This document shows, piece by piece, positions 1-7,964 of a stretch of 64,000 nucleotides of DNA (position 1 is its first letter; the number at the start of each line of letters is the position of its first letter). The stretch lies in contig OY760934.1 of the NCBI GenBank assembly GCA_963664245.1, positions 2,542,001-2,606,000 of the forward strand, written 5' to 3'. Source of the DNA: GCA-2711565 sp963664245. GTDB lineage: Bacteria > Bacteroidota > Bacteroidia > Bacteroidales > GCA-2711565. Both the position numbers and the translations under genes were made by a program. The notes under the pieces are model-generated. The model worked only from the letters and a program-made list of their open reading frames with translations. It did not search any database and had not been told where the DNA came from.

Positions 1-302
1 TTATATTTTGAGCAATCTCCACTAAAAACAAACCCAACATTTCCATTATATCTAACTTTTTGCCAATGGCCTTTTAAGACTACCCCTGAAATAGTTTTAG
101 AAACCTTATCTTCCATACGGTTTTCTAAAAGTAAAAGAACCGAATTTAATTTAGGATTATCAAGTATTTTTGAATCAAAAAAAGGTTTCTCAAATAATTC
201 CGTTCCATTGTAATTTAAAACATAAATCGAATCAGAATTTAATTGAGAAAATGAAATAAGAGGCAGAAGAAACAATAAAAAAAAGCCAATAAATTTTTTC
301 AT
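1..302 (-). CDS. Secreted bacterial SH3-like protein, C-terminus cut by window edge
   Basis: Reading leftward from the ATG at 302-300 gives 100 codons without a stop before the window ends, so the 3' end is missing. Residues 1-20 form a signal peptide (MKK, a hydrophobic run with many Phe/Leu, then SFSQ as a likely cleavage region). The visible C-terminal part (GHWQKVRYNGNVGFVFSG) resembles the strand pattern of bacterial SH3-like domains, which often bind peptidoglycan or peptides. It is divergent from aprB, and the intergenic space between them holds a dispersed repeat. SH3-like is inferred from pattern only; the function is unknown. Confidence 0.6.
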   Translation of the reverse strand, partial: MKKFIGFFLLFLLPLISFSQLNSDSIYVLNYNGTELFEKPFFDSKILDNPKLNSVLLLLENRMEDKVSKTISGVVLKGHWQKVRYNGNVGFVFSGDCSKY

Positions 303-315
303 AAAATCAATTTTT

Positions 316-455
316 GATTTGTCCCGGGGAGAAAAACAAATCCGTTTTTGAATTAGGGTAAATGTATTAAAAATTCTTAATTAGACAATGTAACGAATTA
401 ACGATATAATAATTTTTGATTTACTGCTTGCTGCCACTGCTACTGCCAACTTTTT
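316..455. repeat. Intergenic repeat, copy A (partner at 13862-13995)
   Basis: This stretch aligns by eye with 13862-13995 in the same orientation. Shared blocks include GATTTGTC, AAATCCGT, a GTAAAT block, ATGTAACGAATT, ACGATATAAT, a TACTG block and a final CCAACTTT. Each copy lies just upstream of a leftward gene for a secreted protein. The two copies bracket the apr-island-qmo block. Confidence 0.75.
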
Positions 456-530
456 AAAGTCAGTATATCTAAAATGATTCAAAATTAGGTCTTTGGTAGG
501 TCCGGGAGGTGATTGGATAAAATTATTTTT

Positions 531-538
531 TAAGTTTG
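531..538 (+). promoter_or_regulatory. Candidate -7 box for aprBA
   Basis: TAAGTTTG matches the Bacteroidota -7 consensus TAnnTTTG and lies 55 bp before the aprB start. I do not find a convincing -33 TTTG at the usual 19-21 bp spacing, so this is only a candidate. Confidence 0.4.
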
Positions 539-592
539 TGCAAATTATAATGAATTGGATTATAATTCTTAATCAAATAAAAAACCTAGATT

Positions 593-1027
593 ATGCCAAG
601 TTTTGTGATTAATGAAAAGTGCGATGGTTGTAAAGCTCAGGATCGCACCGCCTGCCAGTATATTTGTCCGAACGATTTAATGGTGCTGGATAAAGAAAAA
701 AACAAAGCCTATAACCGTGCCGTGGATATGTGCTGGGAATGTTATAGTTGTGTAAAAATTTGTCCGACCCAGGCCATTGAGATCAGGGGGTATGCCGATT
801 TTATGCCCCTGGGAGCTACGGTTCAACCCATGCGAAGCACCGATGCCATCATGTGGTCGGTTCGTTTCCGTAATAAAAAAATCAAACGGTTTAAGTTCCC
901 CATCCGTACAACCGAAGAAGGAAGCATCCAGCCTGATGCCGGATTCTCTACCGGAACCGATGATTTGCACGATCCGCACCTGAGAACCGAACCCGATTCT
1001 ATCGGAACCGATTTGTACAAAAAATAA
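593..1027 (+). CDS. aprB: Adenylylsulfate (APS) reductase, beta subunit
   Basis: This is the iron-sulfur subunit of dissimilatory-type APS reductase, which passes electrons to the FAD subunit AprA for interconversion of APS and sulfite plus AMP in the cytoplasm. Two [4Fe-4S] Cys clusters are visible: CDGCKAQDRTACQYICP near residues 10-26 and CWECYSCVKICP near residues 48-59. The following RGYADFMPLGA segment and the tail containing FKFPIRTTEEGSIQP match the AprB fold that wraps AprA. The length of 144 aa is normal for the family. The ATG start gives the characteristic MPSFV N-terminus. aprA follows after 22 bp, indicating one operon. The sequence alone does not show whether the enzyme runs reductively or oxidatively. 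Confidence 0.95.
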   Translation: MPSFVINEKCDGCKAQDRTACQYICPNDLMVLDKEKNKAYNRAVDMCWECYSCVKICPTQAIEIRGYADFMPLGATVQPMRSTDAIMWSVRFRNKKIKRFKFPIRTTEEGSIQPDAGFSTGTDDLHDPHLRTEPDSIGTDLYKK

Positions 1028-1049
1028 ATCCTCATTAAAACCTCTTGAC

Positions 1050-2936
1050 ATGAATATCGATAATTTTGAAACCATACAGATAGAAACCGATTTGTTAATC
1101 TTAGGCGGTGGCATGGCTGCCTGCGGGGCTGCTTTTGAGGCATCGCATTGGGCCAAAAAACACAATATGAAAGTCACGGTTGTGGATAAGGCTTCATTGG
1201 AAAGAAGTGGTGCCGTTGCCATGGGGCTTTCCGCCATTAATCTTTATTTGGGATTGAAAAATGGCAAAAACACCATCGAAGATTATGTAAATTATGTGAA
1301 GACCGATTTAATGGGTATTGCCCGCGAAGACTTGGTTGCCAACATTGCCCGCCATGTGGATTCCACGGTTCACCTGTTTGAAAAATGGGGCTTGCCGATT
1401 TGGAAAGATGAAAAAGGAAATTACGTGAATGAAGGTCGCTGGCAAATTATGATCCATGGCGAATCGTATAAAAATATTGTTTCGGAAGCCGCCAAAAACG
1501 CTCTCAAAGAATTGGACGGAAACGGTGAATATTATGAACGCATTTTTATTACCGAACCCATTATGGATGGCGACCGTTGTGTGGGAGCCGCCGGGTTTAG
1601 TGTTCGCGAAAACAAATTTTATATTTTCAAGGCAAAAGCCGTATTGGATACCATGGGTGGAGCTGTGCATGTGTTCCGTCCGCGCTCGGTGGGCGAAGGT
1701 TTGGGACGTTCGTGGTACCCGCCTTTTAATTCCGGGGCAAGTGCTTATTTTACCCTGAAAGCCGGGGCCGAGATGACCTGCCAGGAAGTGCGTTTTGTGC
1801 CGGTTCGGTTTAAAGATTCTTACGGTCCCGTAGGTGCGTGGTTCTTGTTGTTCAAATCAAAAGCCACCAATGCCAAGGGCGAAGATTATATGGAAACCCG
1901 TAAAGCCGAACTCGAAAACTGGGCTCCTTACGGAACTGCCAAACCCACCCCCGCCAACCTTCGGAATTACCTAATGATGCAGGAAGTGGAAGAAGGCAAC
2001 GGCCCGATTTACATGAAAACCGATGATGCTATCCGCGAATTGGTTGCCAACATTCCGGATGAAAAAGAAGCCAAGCGCAAATTAAAAGAACTGGAATCGG
2101 AAGCCTGGGAAGACTTTTTGGATATGACGGTGAGTCAGGCTCTGAACTGGGCGGCACACAACATCATGCCCGAAGAAACACCTTCTGAAATTGCTGCTTG
2201 CGAACCCTACTTTATCAGCTCGCATTCGGGAGCATCCGGGGCATGGATCAGCGGTCCGAAAGATTTGGCTCCCGGTGAAAAATTCTGGGGCTATCCCAAC
2301 ATGACAACCATCAAAGGATTGTTTGCGGCCGGCGATGCCAGCGGGGCATCTTCTCATAAATTCTCTTCCGGCTCTTTCACCGAAGGACGGATTGCAGCCA
2401 AATCGGCCATTGCTTTTTGCGCCGATCATGAGGCTCCGGCAGCTACCGATACTGAAAAAATAGAGGAACTGAAGAAACGTATTTTGCAACCCCTGGCAGT
2501 TTTCGAAGAGCATAAAGATTATGCCAACGACGAGGATGTAAACCCGAATTTTATCAAGCCTAAAATGTTTATGTTCCGTCTGCAAAAAATTATGGATGAG
2601 TATGCCGGGGGAGCTTCGGTAGGATTTAAAACTTCCAAAGCTTTGCTTGAAAAAGGACTGGAATTTTTGCAATACATGAAAGAAGATTCGGAAAAACTGG
2701 CGGCTTCAAACTTGAATGAGCTGATGCGTTGCTGGGAGAATATCCACCGCATGTGGCAGGCCGAATCGCATCTTCGCACGGTATTGTTCAGGGAAGAAAC
2801 CCGCTGGCCGGGCTATTATTTCCGAACCGATCATCCGCAAATGAAGCCCGATTGGGAATGTTTTGCCAATTGTAAATGGAACCCCGAAACCAACGAGTGG
2901 GAAATGATGAAACGCGAGATCGAAAGTATGAAATAA
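1050..2936 (+). CDS. aprA: Adenylylsulfate (APS) reductase, alpha (FAD) subunit
   Basis: This is the catalytic flavoprotein of APS reductase, 628 aa, normal length. The N-terminal FAD dinucleotide-binding motif is LILGGGMAACGAA, followed by ERSGAVAMG. The active-site region RFVPVRFKDSYGPVGAW carries the conserved Arg. The later SSHSGASGAWISGP segment carries the substrate-binding His, and the FAD-contacting HKFSSGSFTEGR motif follows. No frameshift is seen. It pairs with aprB. The usual partner complex QmoABC is in the window, but only after a 5-kb interruption starting just after this gene. Composition is far richer in GC than the island: bases 1321-1380 are 34/60 G+C. The 2937-3080 spacer holds only low-complexity junk, including a GAGCGGAGTCGAAGG segment. 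Confidence 0.96.
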   Translation: MNIDNFETIQIETDLLILGGGMAACGAAFEASHWAKKHNMKVTVVDKASLERSGAVAMGLSAINLYLGLKNGKNTIEDYVNYVKTDLMGIAREDLVANIARHVDSTVHLFEKWGLPIWKDEKGNYVNEGRWQIMIHGESYKNIVSEAAKNALKELDGNGEYYERIFITEPIMDGDRCVGAAGFSVRENKFYIFKAKAVLDTMGGAVHVFRPRSVGEGLGRSWYPPFNSGASAYFTLKAGAEMTCQEVRFVPVRFKDSYGPVGAWFLLFKSKATNAKGEDYMETRKAELENWAPYGTAKPTPANLRNYLMMQEVEEGNGPIYMKTDDAIRELVANIPDEKEAKRKLKELESEAWEDFLDMTVSQALNWAAHNIMPEETPSEIAACEPYFISSHSGASGAWISGPKDLAPGEKFWGYPNMTTIKGLFAAGDASGASSHKFSSGSFTEGRIAAKSAIAFCADHEAPAATDTEKIEELKKRILQPLAVFEEHKDYANDEDVNPNFIKPKMFMFRLQKIMDEYAGGASVGFKTSKALLEKGLEFLQYMKEDSEKLAASNLNELMRCWENIHRMWQAESHLRTVLFREETRWPGYYFRTDHPQMKPDWECFANCKWNPETNEWEMMKREIESMK

Positions 2937-3084
2937 AGAGCATAAAAAACGGAGGCTGAGACGGTCCTTGAGCGGAGTCGAAGGGAGTCAAAGCTGAAGT
3001 GTTTGAATAGTTGCAGGAGACAGTTGGCAGAAAGCAGCAAGAATTACTAAAGGGTTCTATCCATTGTGTTTTTTTTACAAAAAA

Positions 3085-3117
3085 TTTGCTATAATACAAT
3101 TTTATGTACTATATTTG
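3085..3117 (+). promoter_or_regulatory. Bacteroidota-type promoter of the island operon
   Basis: TTTG at 3085-3088, a 21-bp spacer and TATATTTG at 3110-3117 match the primary-sigma consensus TTTG-N19-21-TAnnTTTG very well. Transcription would begin near 3124. This excludes an in-frame ATG at 3104 and favours 3149 as the first start codon of the island. Confidence 0.75.
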
Positions 3118-3148
3118 CATAATTGTAGTTAATTTATATGAGATTATA

Positions 3149-3382
3149 ATGAAAAATATAGATGTTAAAAGAGAAAGATTTGAAAAAGTTGCTAGTAAAA
3201 GAACACAACTCTTATTGGATACATTTGATAAGCTTATAAAATGTTCAAATAGGAATAATTATGAATATAGTGAAGAAGATATTAAAAAGATGTTTAAAAC
3301 CATCAAAGAAAAATTAAAGTATGTTGAAAATGCATATCTACAAGAGTTACAAAAAAACATAAAAAACAAATTTGAGTTTTAA
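3149..3382 (+). CDS. Small charged protein, first gene of the AT-rich island
   Basis: A 77-aa, Lys/Arg/Glu-rich, mostly helical protein with no signal peptide or membrane segment. The pattern RFEKVASKRTQLLLDTF, then KCSNRNNYEYSEEDIKKMF, resembles a family of small proteins I recall from integrative elements and plasmids (RFxKxAxxRT...NCSNxxNYxY). No function is established that I know of. An upstream in-frame ATG at 3104 would add 15 residues, but it lies before the predicted transcription start, so 3149 is preferred. The next gene begins 38 bp downstream in the same direction. It could be a regulator or small partner of the following proteins; that is a guess. Confidence 0.65.
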   Translation: MKNIDVKRERFEKVASKRTQLLLDTFDKLIKCSNRNNYEYSEEDIKKMFKTIKEKLKYVENAYLQELQKNIKNKFEF

Positions 3383-3420
3383 TTTTTAATAAAAATATTA
3401 TAAACAATGAACTATTGTTT

Positions 3421-5238
3421 ATGAATACAAATAATATAAATGTAAAATATGATATAAAACGAATTTTATCCAATCTTGATGAAATGGATACAGATAAGTT
3501 GAATAATGAGTTAAAATTTAAATTTAAGACTTTATCTGTAAGGAGTTATAATGCAATTTTTTATTATCTAGAAAAGGATATTTCAATAACAAATTATTTT
3601 GAGTCAATCATTAATTACAAGAACTTTAATTTTAGAAATATAAGAAACGTAGGAAGTAAAAGTATAATAGAACTTGAGCTTTTACATGAACAAATTATTT
3701 CATTAATATACGAATACGATCAATTCCACTCTAAGAACGAGATCAAAGATGAAATTAAGAATCGCCCTTATTTTAATTTAGTATCATGTTTAGATAATGA
3801 AGAAATATTTTTATTGAACAAGTATTTAGAAGTTAAAATTGATAGATTAACTGCTCGCTCAAGAAATGCATTAAATGATTATCTCAATCATGAAGTAAGT
3901 TTTAAGAATTATTATGAAAACATCATTAATAACGAAGCTTTAAGATTTTGTAAACTAAGAAATATTGGTGTAAAAACTATTAAAGAATTAGAGCTTTTAC
4001 ATAGTGAAATTATTTTCTATTTATCTGACATAAAGTCAAAGAGAAATAAAAGAGAAGAATATTATAGTTTTCTTTTAGAAGATTTATTTAATCTTAGTAA
4101 TGATCAAAAAATAGAATTAAAAGGATATTTATGTGAGAACAAAATACCCATTTTTAAAATTATTTGGTATATAATTGAAAACACTTCTCTATTCAACAAA
4201 ACACAAAAGTTAGTTTTTAAAAATATTTTTCTATACAAAGAAGATAATCATCAATTAACACTTTCAGGAATAGGTGAAATTACCAATCTGACAAGAGAAA
4301 GAGTTCGCCAAATTCGAGTAAAATTACTAGAAAATATTTCAAACTTATTTGAATTTGTATCTTATTTCAACTATAATCATATCAATACATATAAAATTAA
4401 TAAAAATCAAAATATAATTATTATTAATAATTCTACTGCACAAGAAATATGTAAAAATGAATTGGTTAATTTTTCAAGCTTGTTCTATGAAATAATATTC
4501 TCAATATTATTAAGAAAAACTCATAAAATTATCGAAATTGAATACATAAAAAAAGCAAAATTCTCACATAATTACCTGATAAAAAGTAGTTTATTTTTTG
4601 CCTTCGATTATAAATCATTTTTGAATGATATGTTTGATGGGCTTAACGAACGAGTAAAAAATTCCTATAAAATAAATCTGAAGGAATTTATATCATGTTA
4701 TTATAATGAAATATATCAAACAGAATTTAAAGAAGTATATGCCACTGTAAAAGAAATTTTGCAAATAGAGCATAACATCATTGTCGATAGTAATGATTAT
4801 ATATTGATCGAAAAGAATACTCCGATATTAGCACATGAATATGTACTTAAAATTCTTCGATATTACAAAAAGCCAATGCACTACACAGAAATTTACGATG
4901 AATGTATTAAACGTGGTTACCCCGCAAAGTCGCCACTAAATGTACACGCTAATATTCAGAGAGAACCAAAAATATTTGGCTTAAAAGGACCAGGCACCTT
5001 CGGATTAATTGAATGGGGTGAATATTATGGCTCAATAGGTGATGTAACGGAACAAATTTTGAAAGAAAGAAATAAGCCAATACGATTAAAAGATATAGTT
5101 GAAATAATAAGTAATGAATTGATTGTCTCTCAAGATTCCATTCCAAACGTACTCTTTAATTATAAACATGAAAAAAGATTTTTGAAACTTAGAAGCGGTA
5201 AAGTTGCTTTAAAGGAGTGGTATGACATTAATAAATAA
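3421..5238 (+). CDS. Chimeric DNA-binding protein: two alpha-CTD-like repeats, sigma-4-like HTH, HARE-HTH
   Basis: About 605 aa, unknown function. Two similar segments (about residues 37-90 and 143-196) share LSVRSYNAI/LTARSRNAL, then a spacer, then (F/L)RN(I/V)G(S/V)K(S/T)I-ELELLH. This is the helix-hairpin-helix pattern of the RNA polymerase alpha C-terminal domain. Residues about 279-310 contain GEITNLTRERVRQIR, the recognition-helix pattern of sigma region 4. Residues about 468-535 (AHEYVLKILRYYKKPMHYTEIYD and on to GPGTFGLIEWG, quoted in part) match the HARE-HTH winged helix, and about 537-600 looks like a second winged helix. ATG 3421 is preferred over TTG 3415. The coding DNA is very AT-rich (13/60 G+C in 3481-3540). 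The next gene starts 5 bp after the stop. The domain mix suggests a DNA or promoter-binding adaptor. Confidence 0.8.
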   Translation: MNTNNINVKYDIKRILSNLDEMDTDKLNNELKFKFKTLSVRSYNAIFYYLEKDISITNYFESIINYKNFNFRNIRNVGSKSIIELELLHEQIISLIYEYDQFHSKNEIKDEIKNRPYFNLVSCLDNEEIFLLNKYLEVKIDRLTARSRNALNDYLNHEVSFKNYYENIINNEALRFCKLRNIGVKTIKELELLHSEIIFYLSDIKSKRNKREEYYSFLLEDLFNLSNDQKIELKGYLCENKIPIFKIIWYIIENTSLFNKTQKLVFKNIFLYKEDNHQLTLSGIGEITNLTRERVRQIRVKLLENISNLFEFVSYFNYNHINTYKINKNQNIIIINNSTAQEICKNELVNFSSLFYEIIFSILLRKTHKIIEIEYIKKAKFSHNYLIKSSLFFAFDYKSFLNDMFDGLNERVKNSYKINLKEFISCYYNEIYQTEFKEVYATVKEILQIEHNIIVDSNDYILIEKNTPILAHEYVLKILRYYKKPMHYTEIYDECIKRGYPAKSPLNVHANIQREPKIFGLKGPGTFGLIEWGEYYGSIGDVTEQILKERNKPIRLKDIVEIISNELIVSQDSIPNVLFNYKHEKRFLKLRSGKVALKEWYDINK

Positions 5239-5243
5239 ATCAC

Positions 5244-5903
5244 ATGAATGAAAATATAAAGTTGCGAATTGCCAAAACAAGTGAATTAGAAAGTCTTAAA
5301 AAACTCTCAACCGAGAAACTAATTATCTGGATCATTGGCAAAAGTAGAGAGCTAAATTTAACTTTTTCTGTTGAGGAAATTGTAATAGAATCGTGGTTGA
5401 TTAATCCAGAAAAACACGCTTTGCGTGGTTTTCCTCAATTTCCAGACAGTAATTCAGTTGCAAAACGTATTGGTGAGATGAAAGGTAAAAAAGGCTTGCT
5501 AAGAGGTTCAGATATGATAGGATATCATTTGACAGAAATTTCAAAAGTAATCTATCAAGATTTAGTTGAATTAATAAAACATAAAAAGGTTATAGAGAAG
5601 AAAGGTGTAAAAGCTGCAAATCGAAATATCTTTTCAATTGATGAAACTCCTTATAATAAGCTGAAAAAAACTCCTGTATACATTAAAGTAAAAGAAAAAA
5701 AATATAATGAAATTGTTGAAACAGATTTTCTCTATTTCTATGGAATAAATTGGCACTCAAAAACAAGTTTTGTACAGAGCAGGTTAAAAAATATAGATAT
5801 GATAGTTGAAGAATTTTCTAAAAATGATCCAATATTATTGGAGGTACATACTATATTGAATGAGAAATTCCAGAACATTAAAAATCAATTAATCAAAAAA
5901 TAA
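5244..5903 (+). CDS. Winged-helix-like protein of the AT-rich island
   Basis: A 219-aa cytoplasmic protein. The N-terminal 95 residues are predicted helical. Their pattern (LSTEKLIIWII, then SVEEIVIESWLINPEKHALRG, then FPQFPDSNSVAKRI, KGLL, YHLTEI; long run given in pieces) is what I recall of winged-helix-like N-termini encoded next to GHKL ATPases in defence-like loci. The C-terminal half is Lys-rich and unrecognised. It sits between the alpha-CTD/HARE protein (5-bp gap) and the GHKL ATPase (2-bp gap), so co-translation and a shared complex are likely. The family assignment is from memory of patterns, so confidence in function is low, but confidence that it is a real gene is high. Confidence 0.7.
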   Translation: MNENIKLRIAKTSELESLKKLSTEKLIIWIIGKSRELNLTFSVEEIVIESWLINPEKHALRGFPQFPDSNSVAKRIGEMKGKKGLLRGSDMIGYHLTEISKVIYQDLVELIKHKKVIEKKGVKAANRNIFSIDETPYNKLKKTPVYIKVKEKKYNEIVETDFLYFYGINWHSKTSFVQSRLKNIDMIVEEFSKNDPILLEVHTILNEKFQNIKNQLIKK

Positions 5904-5905
5904 CC

Positions 5906-7693
5906 ATGACAAATTTAGTTGAAACAATAGGTATAACAGAGGTGCCTGCTAATTTAGGTAGATTGTTAGAAAACCAATTAAAAAAATGGAAAGGTGGAAG
6001 TCATCACCCAAGAGGGATTGCAGAATATATAACAAACTCTGATGATTCATATCGTAGGTTAGACAAGTTTATAGATCAAAATATTTATGTGGAAATTCAT
6101 TCAAGACGAGGCAAAATGATTGATAAATTGATTATTAAAGATTATGCCGAAGGAATGTCTTTTGATGATTTAGAGAATAGATTCTTTAGATATTTTGAAA
6201 GCTTTAGCGGTAGAGAAAAGGGAGAAAAAGTTACTAGACAGTTTGGTACTGGAGGAAAAGCATATGCTATTATGAACTTCAGAAAATGTTGGATTATATC
6301 TATACAAAATAATAGAGAATGTAAAGCGTGGTTTGAATGGGATTATGAAAACAAAAGAATTATAAAAGGTTATAATAATGGAGGTTATAAGGATAAACCA
6401 ACTCAAGAAAAAAACTCAACTATTCTCATTTTAGAAAATAGTTATAAGGTCAACCAACCTTTAGAAGATTTAGTTAAACACATAGAAAAGTTAGCCAGAA
6501 TCCGTCATGTATTAAAGCAACAAAATGTTTTTGTTACTTTAAATCGAAAAGGAAAGAATAAAAAAATTGAACTGGAATATAAGCAACCACTTGAAACTGA
6601 TGCAAAACGAATATGGAGATATAAGTTACCAAATAACCTTTTTAATTCTAATGAAGATTCTGATTTAGTTTTGAGATATTTTGGAAAACCTTTAAATGGA
6701 GATGATTTTATTGATTTAACTGATGGAATTTCTAGCGTTGCAGATTTACATGTGACTAAATTTGATAATCGACCTTTTGCAAACTCATTTAATGGTTCAT
6801 TATTATTAACTAAATTGCTAGACTCTAGTGCAGTACGAGAAAACCGAAAAGGTTTAGAAGAAGATGATGATTTGACTATCGATATTGAAGAATTTATAAA
6901 GGTTTGTGTAAAGGAATCAATCAATGAAGTAGAAGAGGAACAAAGACAAATTGATAAAGAGAGAAAATTAGATGCTGCAAATAAAAAACTTAAAGAACTA
7001 AGTAAATTTTTAAGTAAGAAGGATCTTAAATTTAGGAGTGAGTTAAAAGAGTTGCGTAAAAGGTTCCAAAATATAGAAGAAGATGATGGTAATTTTGATG
7101 AGAGAAATGATGATTCACCCTTTGTTAGTGATATTTATAGAAAGCCTATACCTGAGGACAATGAAGAAGAGTTGATAAAAGGGAAATGGGTAGATAGAAA
7201 AGGAGAAAATGGAGGAGGGGAAAGTGATGGAGTTCAGGAATTTGTACCAGATGATGATGGTGAAGAATTTGCTGTAAAAGTAAAGAATAATAAATCAAAG
7301 AAGACAGTTTCGAAAAAACAGAAACAAGGACTAATTGTTCTAATGTCAAATGATGAAGATAATCCTGAGAGTATAAAGTTTACTGAATTTGATGATCCAG
7401 TTAGTGATCGTGATCTAGAAACAAAAGGCATAATTTGGATAAATTCTGTTCATCCTATTACTTCCAGGGCAATAGAGAAAAAAGATAAAAATCCGGCATT
7501 ATTTGATGAAAATATATCAAATCTGGTATTAATGATTGTTGCACAATATTATGCACAAAAAGAAAACGAAATGCTACCTGAAGATGAAAAAGATGATAAT
7601 CAAACTTTAATGCTTTTCAGAAAATATTTCTTTGATTTACAAAGAGAAATAAGGGAAGATAAGGAGATTTCATACTTTGAAGGAGATAAATAG
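5906..7693 (+). CDS. GHKL-type (MutL/MORC/Hsp90-like) ATPase of the AT-rich island
   Basis: A 595-aa protein with an N-terminal GHKL ATP-binding fold. The N box is EYITNSDDS (E40, N44, D47, Mg/ATP ligands). The G1 box is DYAEGMS (D79, G83; the usual middle Gly is Ala). The G2 box is RQFGTGGKA near residues 111-119. There is no histidine-kinase phosphoacceptor. A charged coiled-coil-like stretch (about 330-390) and an acidic, low-complexity linker (about 395-470) separate it from a C-terminal domain containing INSVHPITSRAI and a final helical tail. MORC-like GHKL ATPases are known from bacterial restriction-modification neighbourhoods. It is last in the island operon and is followed by a terminator hairpin. 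A DNA- or RNP-remodelling role is inferred. Confidence 0.82.
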   Translation: MTNLVETIGITEVPANLGRLLENQLKKWKGGSHHPRGIAEYITNSDDSYRRLDKFIDQNIYVEIHSRRGKMIDKLIIKDYAEGMSFDDLENRFFRYFESFSGREKGEKVTRQFGTGGKAYAIMNFRKCWIISIQNNRECKAWFEWDYENKRIIKGYNNGGYKDKPTQEKNSTILILENSYKVNQPLEDLVKHIEKLARIRHVLKQQNVFVTLNRKGKNKKIELEYKQPLETDAKRIWRYKLPNNLFNSNEDSDLVLRYFGKPLNGDDFIDLTDGISSVADLHVTKFDNRPFANSFNGSLLLTKLLDSSAVRENRKGLEEDDDLTIDIEEFIKVCVKESINEVEEEQRQIDKERKLDAANKKLKELSKFLSKKDLKFRSELKELRKRFQNIEEDDGNFDERNDDSPFVSDIYRKPIPEDNEEELIKGKWVDRKGENGGGESDGVQEFVPDDDGEEFAVKVKNNKSKKTVSKKQKQGLIVLMSNDEDNPESIKFTEFDDPVSDRDLETKGIIWINSVHPITSRAIEKKDKNPALFDENISNLVLMIVAQYYAQKENEMLPEDEKDDNQTLMLFRKYFFDLQREIREDKEISYFEGDK

Positions 7694-7760
7694 AACAATG
7701 GACTTTATGTAAATGAAATTTATGCAAATTCTGACCATATTCATATTTTATGTCTTTGAG

Positions 7761-7792
7761 GCAGGATTTCGTTTCACTTCATCCTGCTTTAT
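7761..7792 (+). terminator. Rho-independent terminator of the island operon
   Basis: GCAGGAT (7761-7767) pairs with ATCCTGC (7781-7787), followed by TTTATTA, 68 bp after the GHKL ATPase stop. A second hairpin, AAGGGGC-GTT-GCCCCTT, lies at 7799-7815 without a T-run. Confidence 0.7.
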
Positions 7793-7896
7793 TACCTAAA
7801 GGGGCGTTGCCCCTTATTGTTAGAACGAAAAGCAAAGCGGTTTTTATTATTTCATAAAACACTATTTTATAGCCTGTTTTATTAAGCTTGTTTTTT

Positions 7897-7904
7897 TATA
7901 TTTG
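7897..7904 (+). promoter_or_regulatory. Candidate -7 box for qmoABC
   Basis: TATATTTG fits TAnnTTTG and lies 61 bp before the qmoA start, after the island terminator. The -33 region around 7873-7876 (CCTG) is weak. It suggests qmoABC now has its own promoter rather than depending on aprBA. Confidence 0.5.
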
Positions 7905-7964
7905 CCAAGCATTGCAGTTGAGGCAATTGTTGATTTTTAAAATGGTCTGCTAAATAAAAAATTA

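Noticed and set aside
677..1237. Long minus-strand frame across aprB and the aprA start
   Set aside because: An antisense shadow in a gene-dense GC-rich region; the plus-strand frames encode conserved AprB/AprA.
2788..3099. 103-codon minus-strand frame after aprA
   Set aside because: It overlaps the 3' end of aprA and low-complexity intergenic DNA; no domain or promoter supports it.
3104..3148. Upstream in-frame ATG at 3104 for the first island gene
   Set aside because: It lies before the -7 box (3110-3117) and the predicted transcription start near 3124, and would add a hydrophobic stretch unlike the rest of the protein.
7799..7815. AAGGGGC-GTT-GCCCCTT hairpin as a second terminator
   Set aside because: Good stem but no T-run; noted within the terminator entry only.
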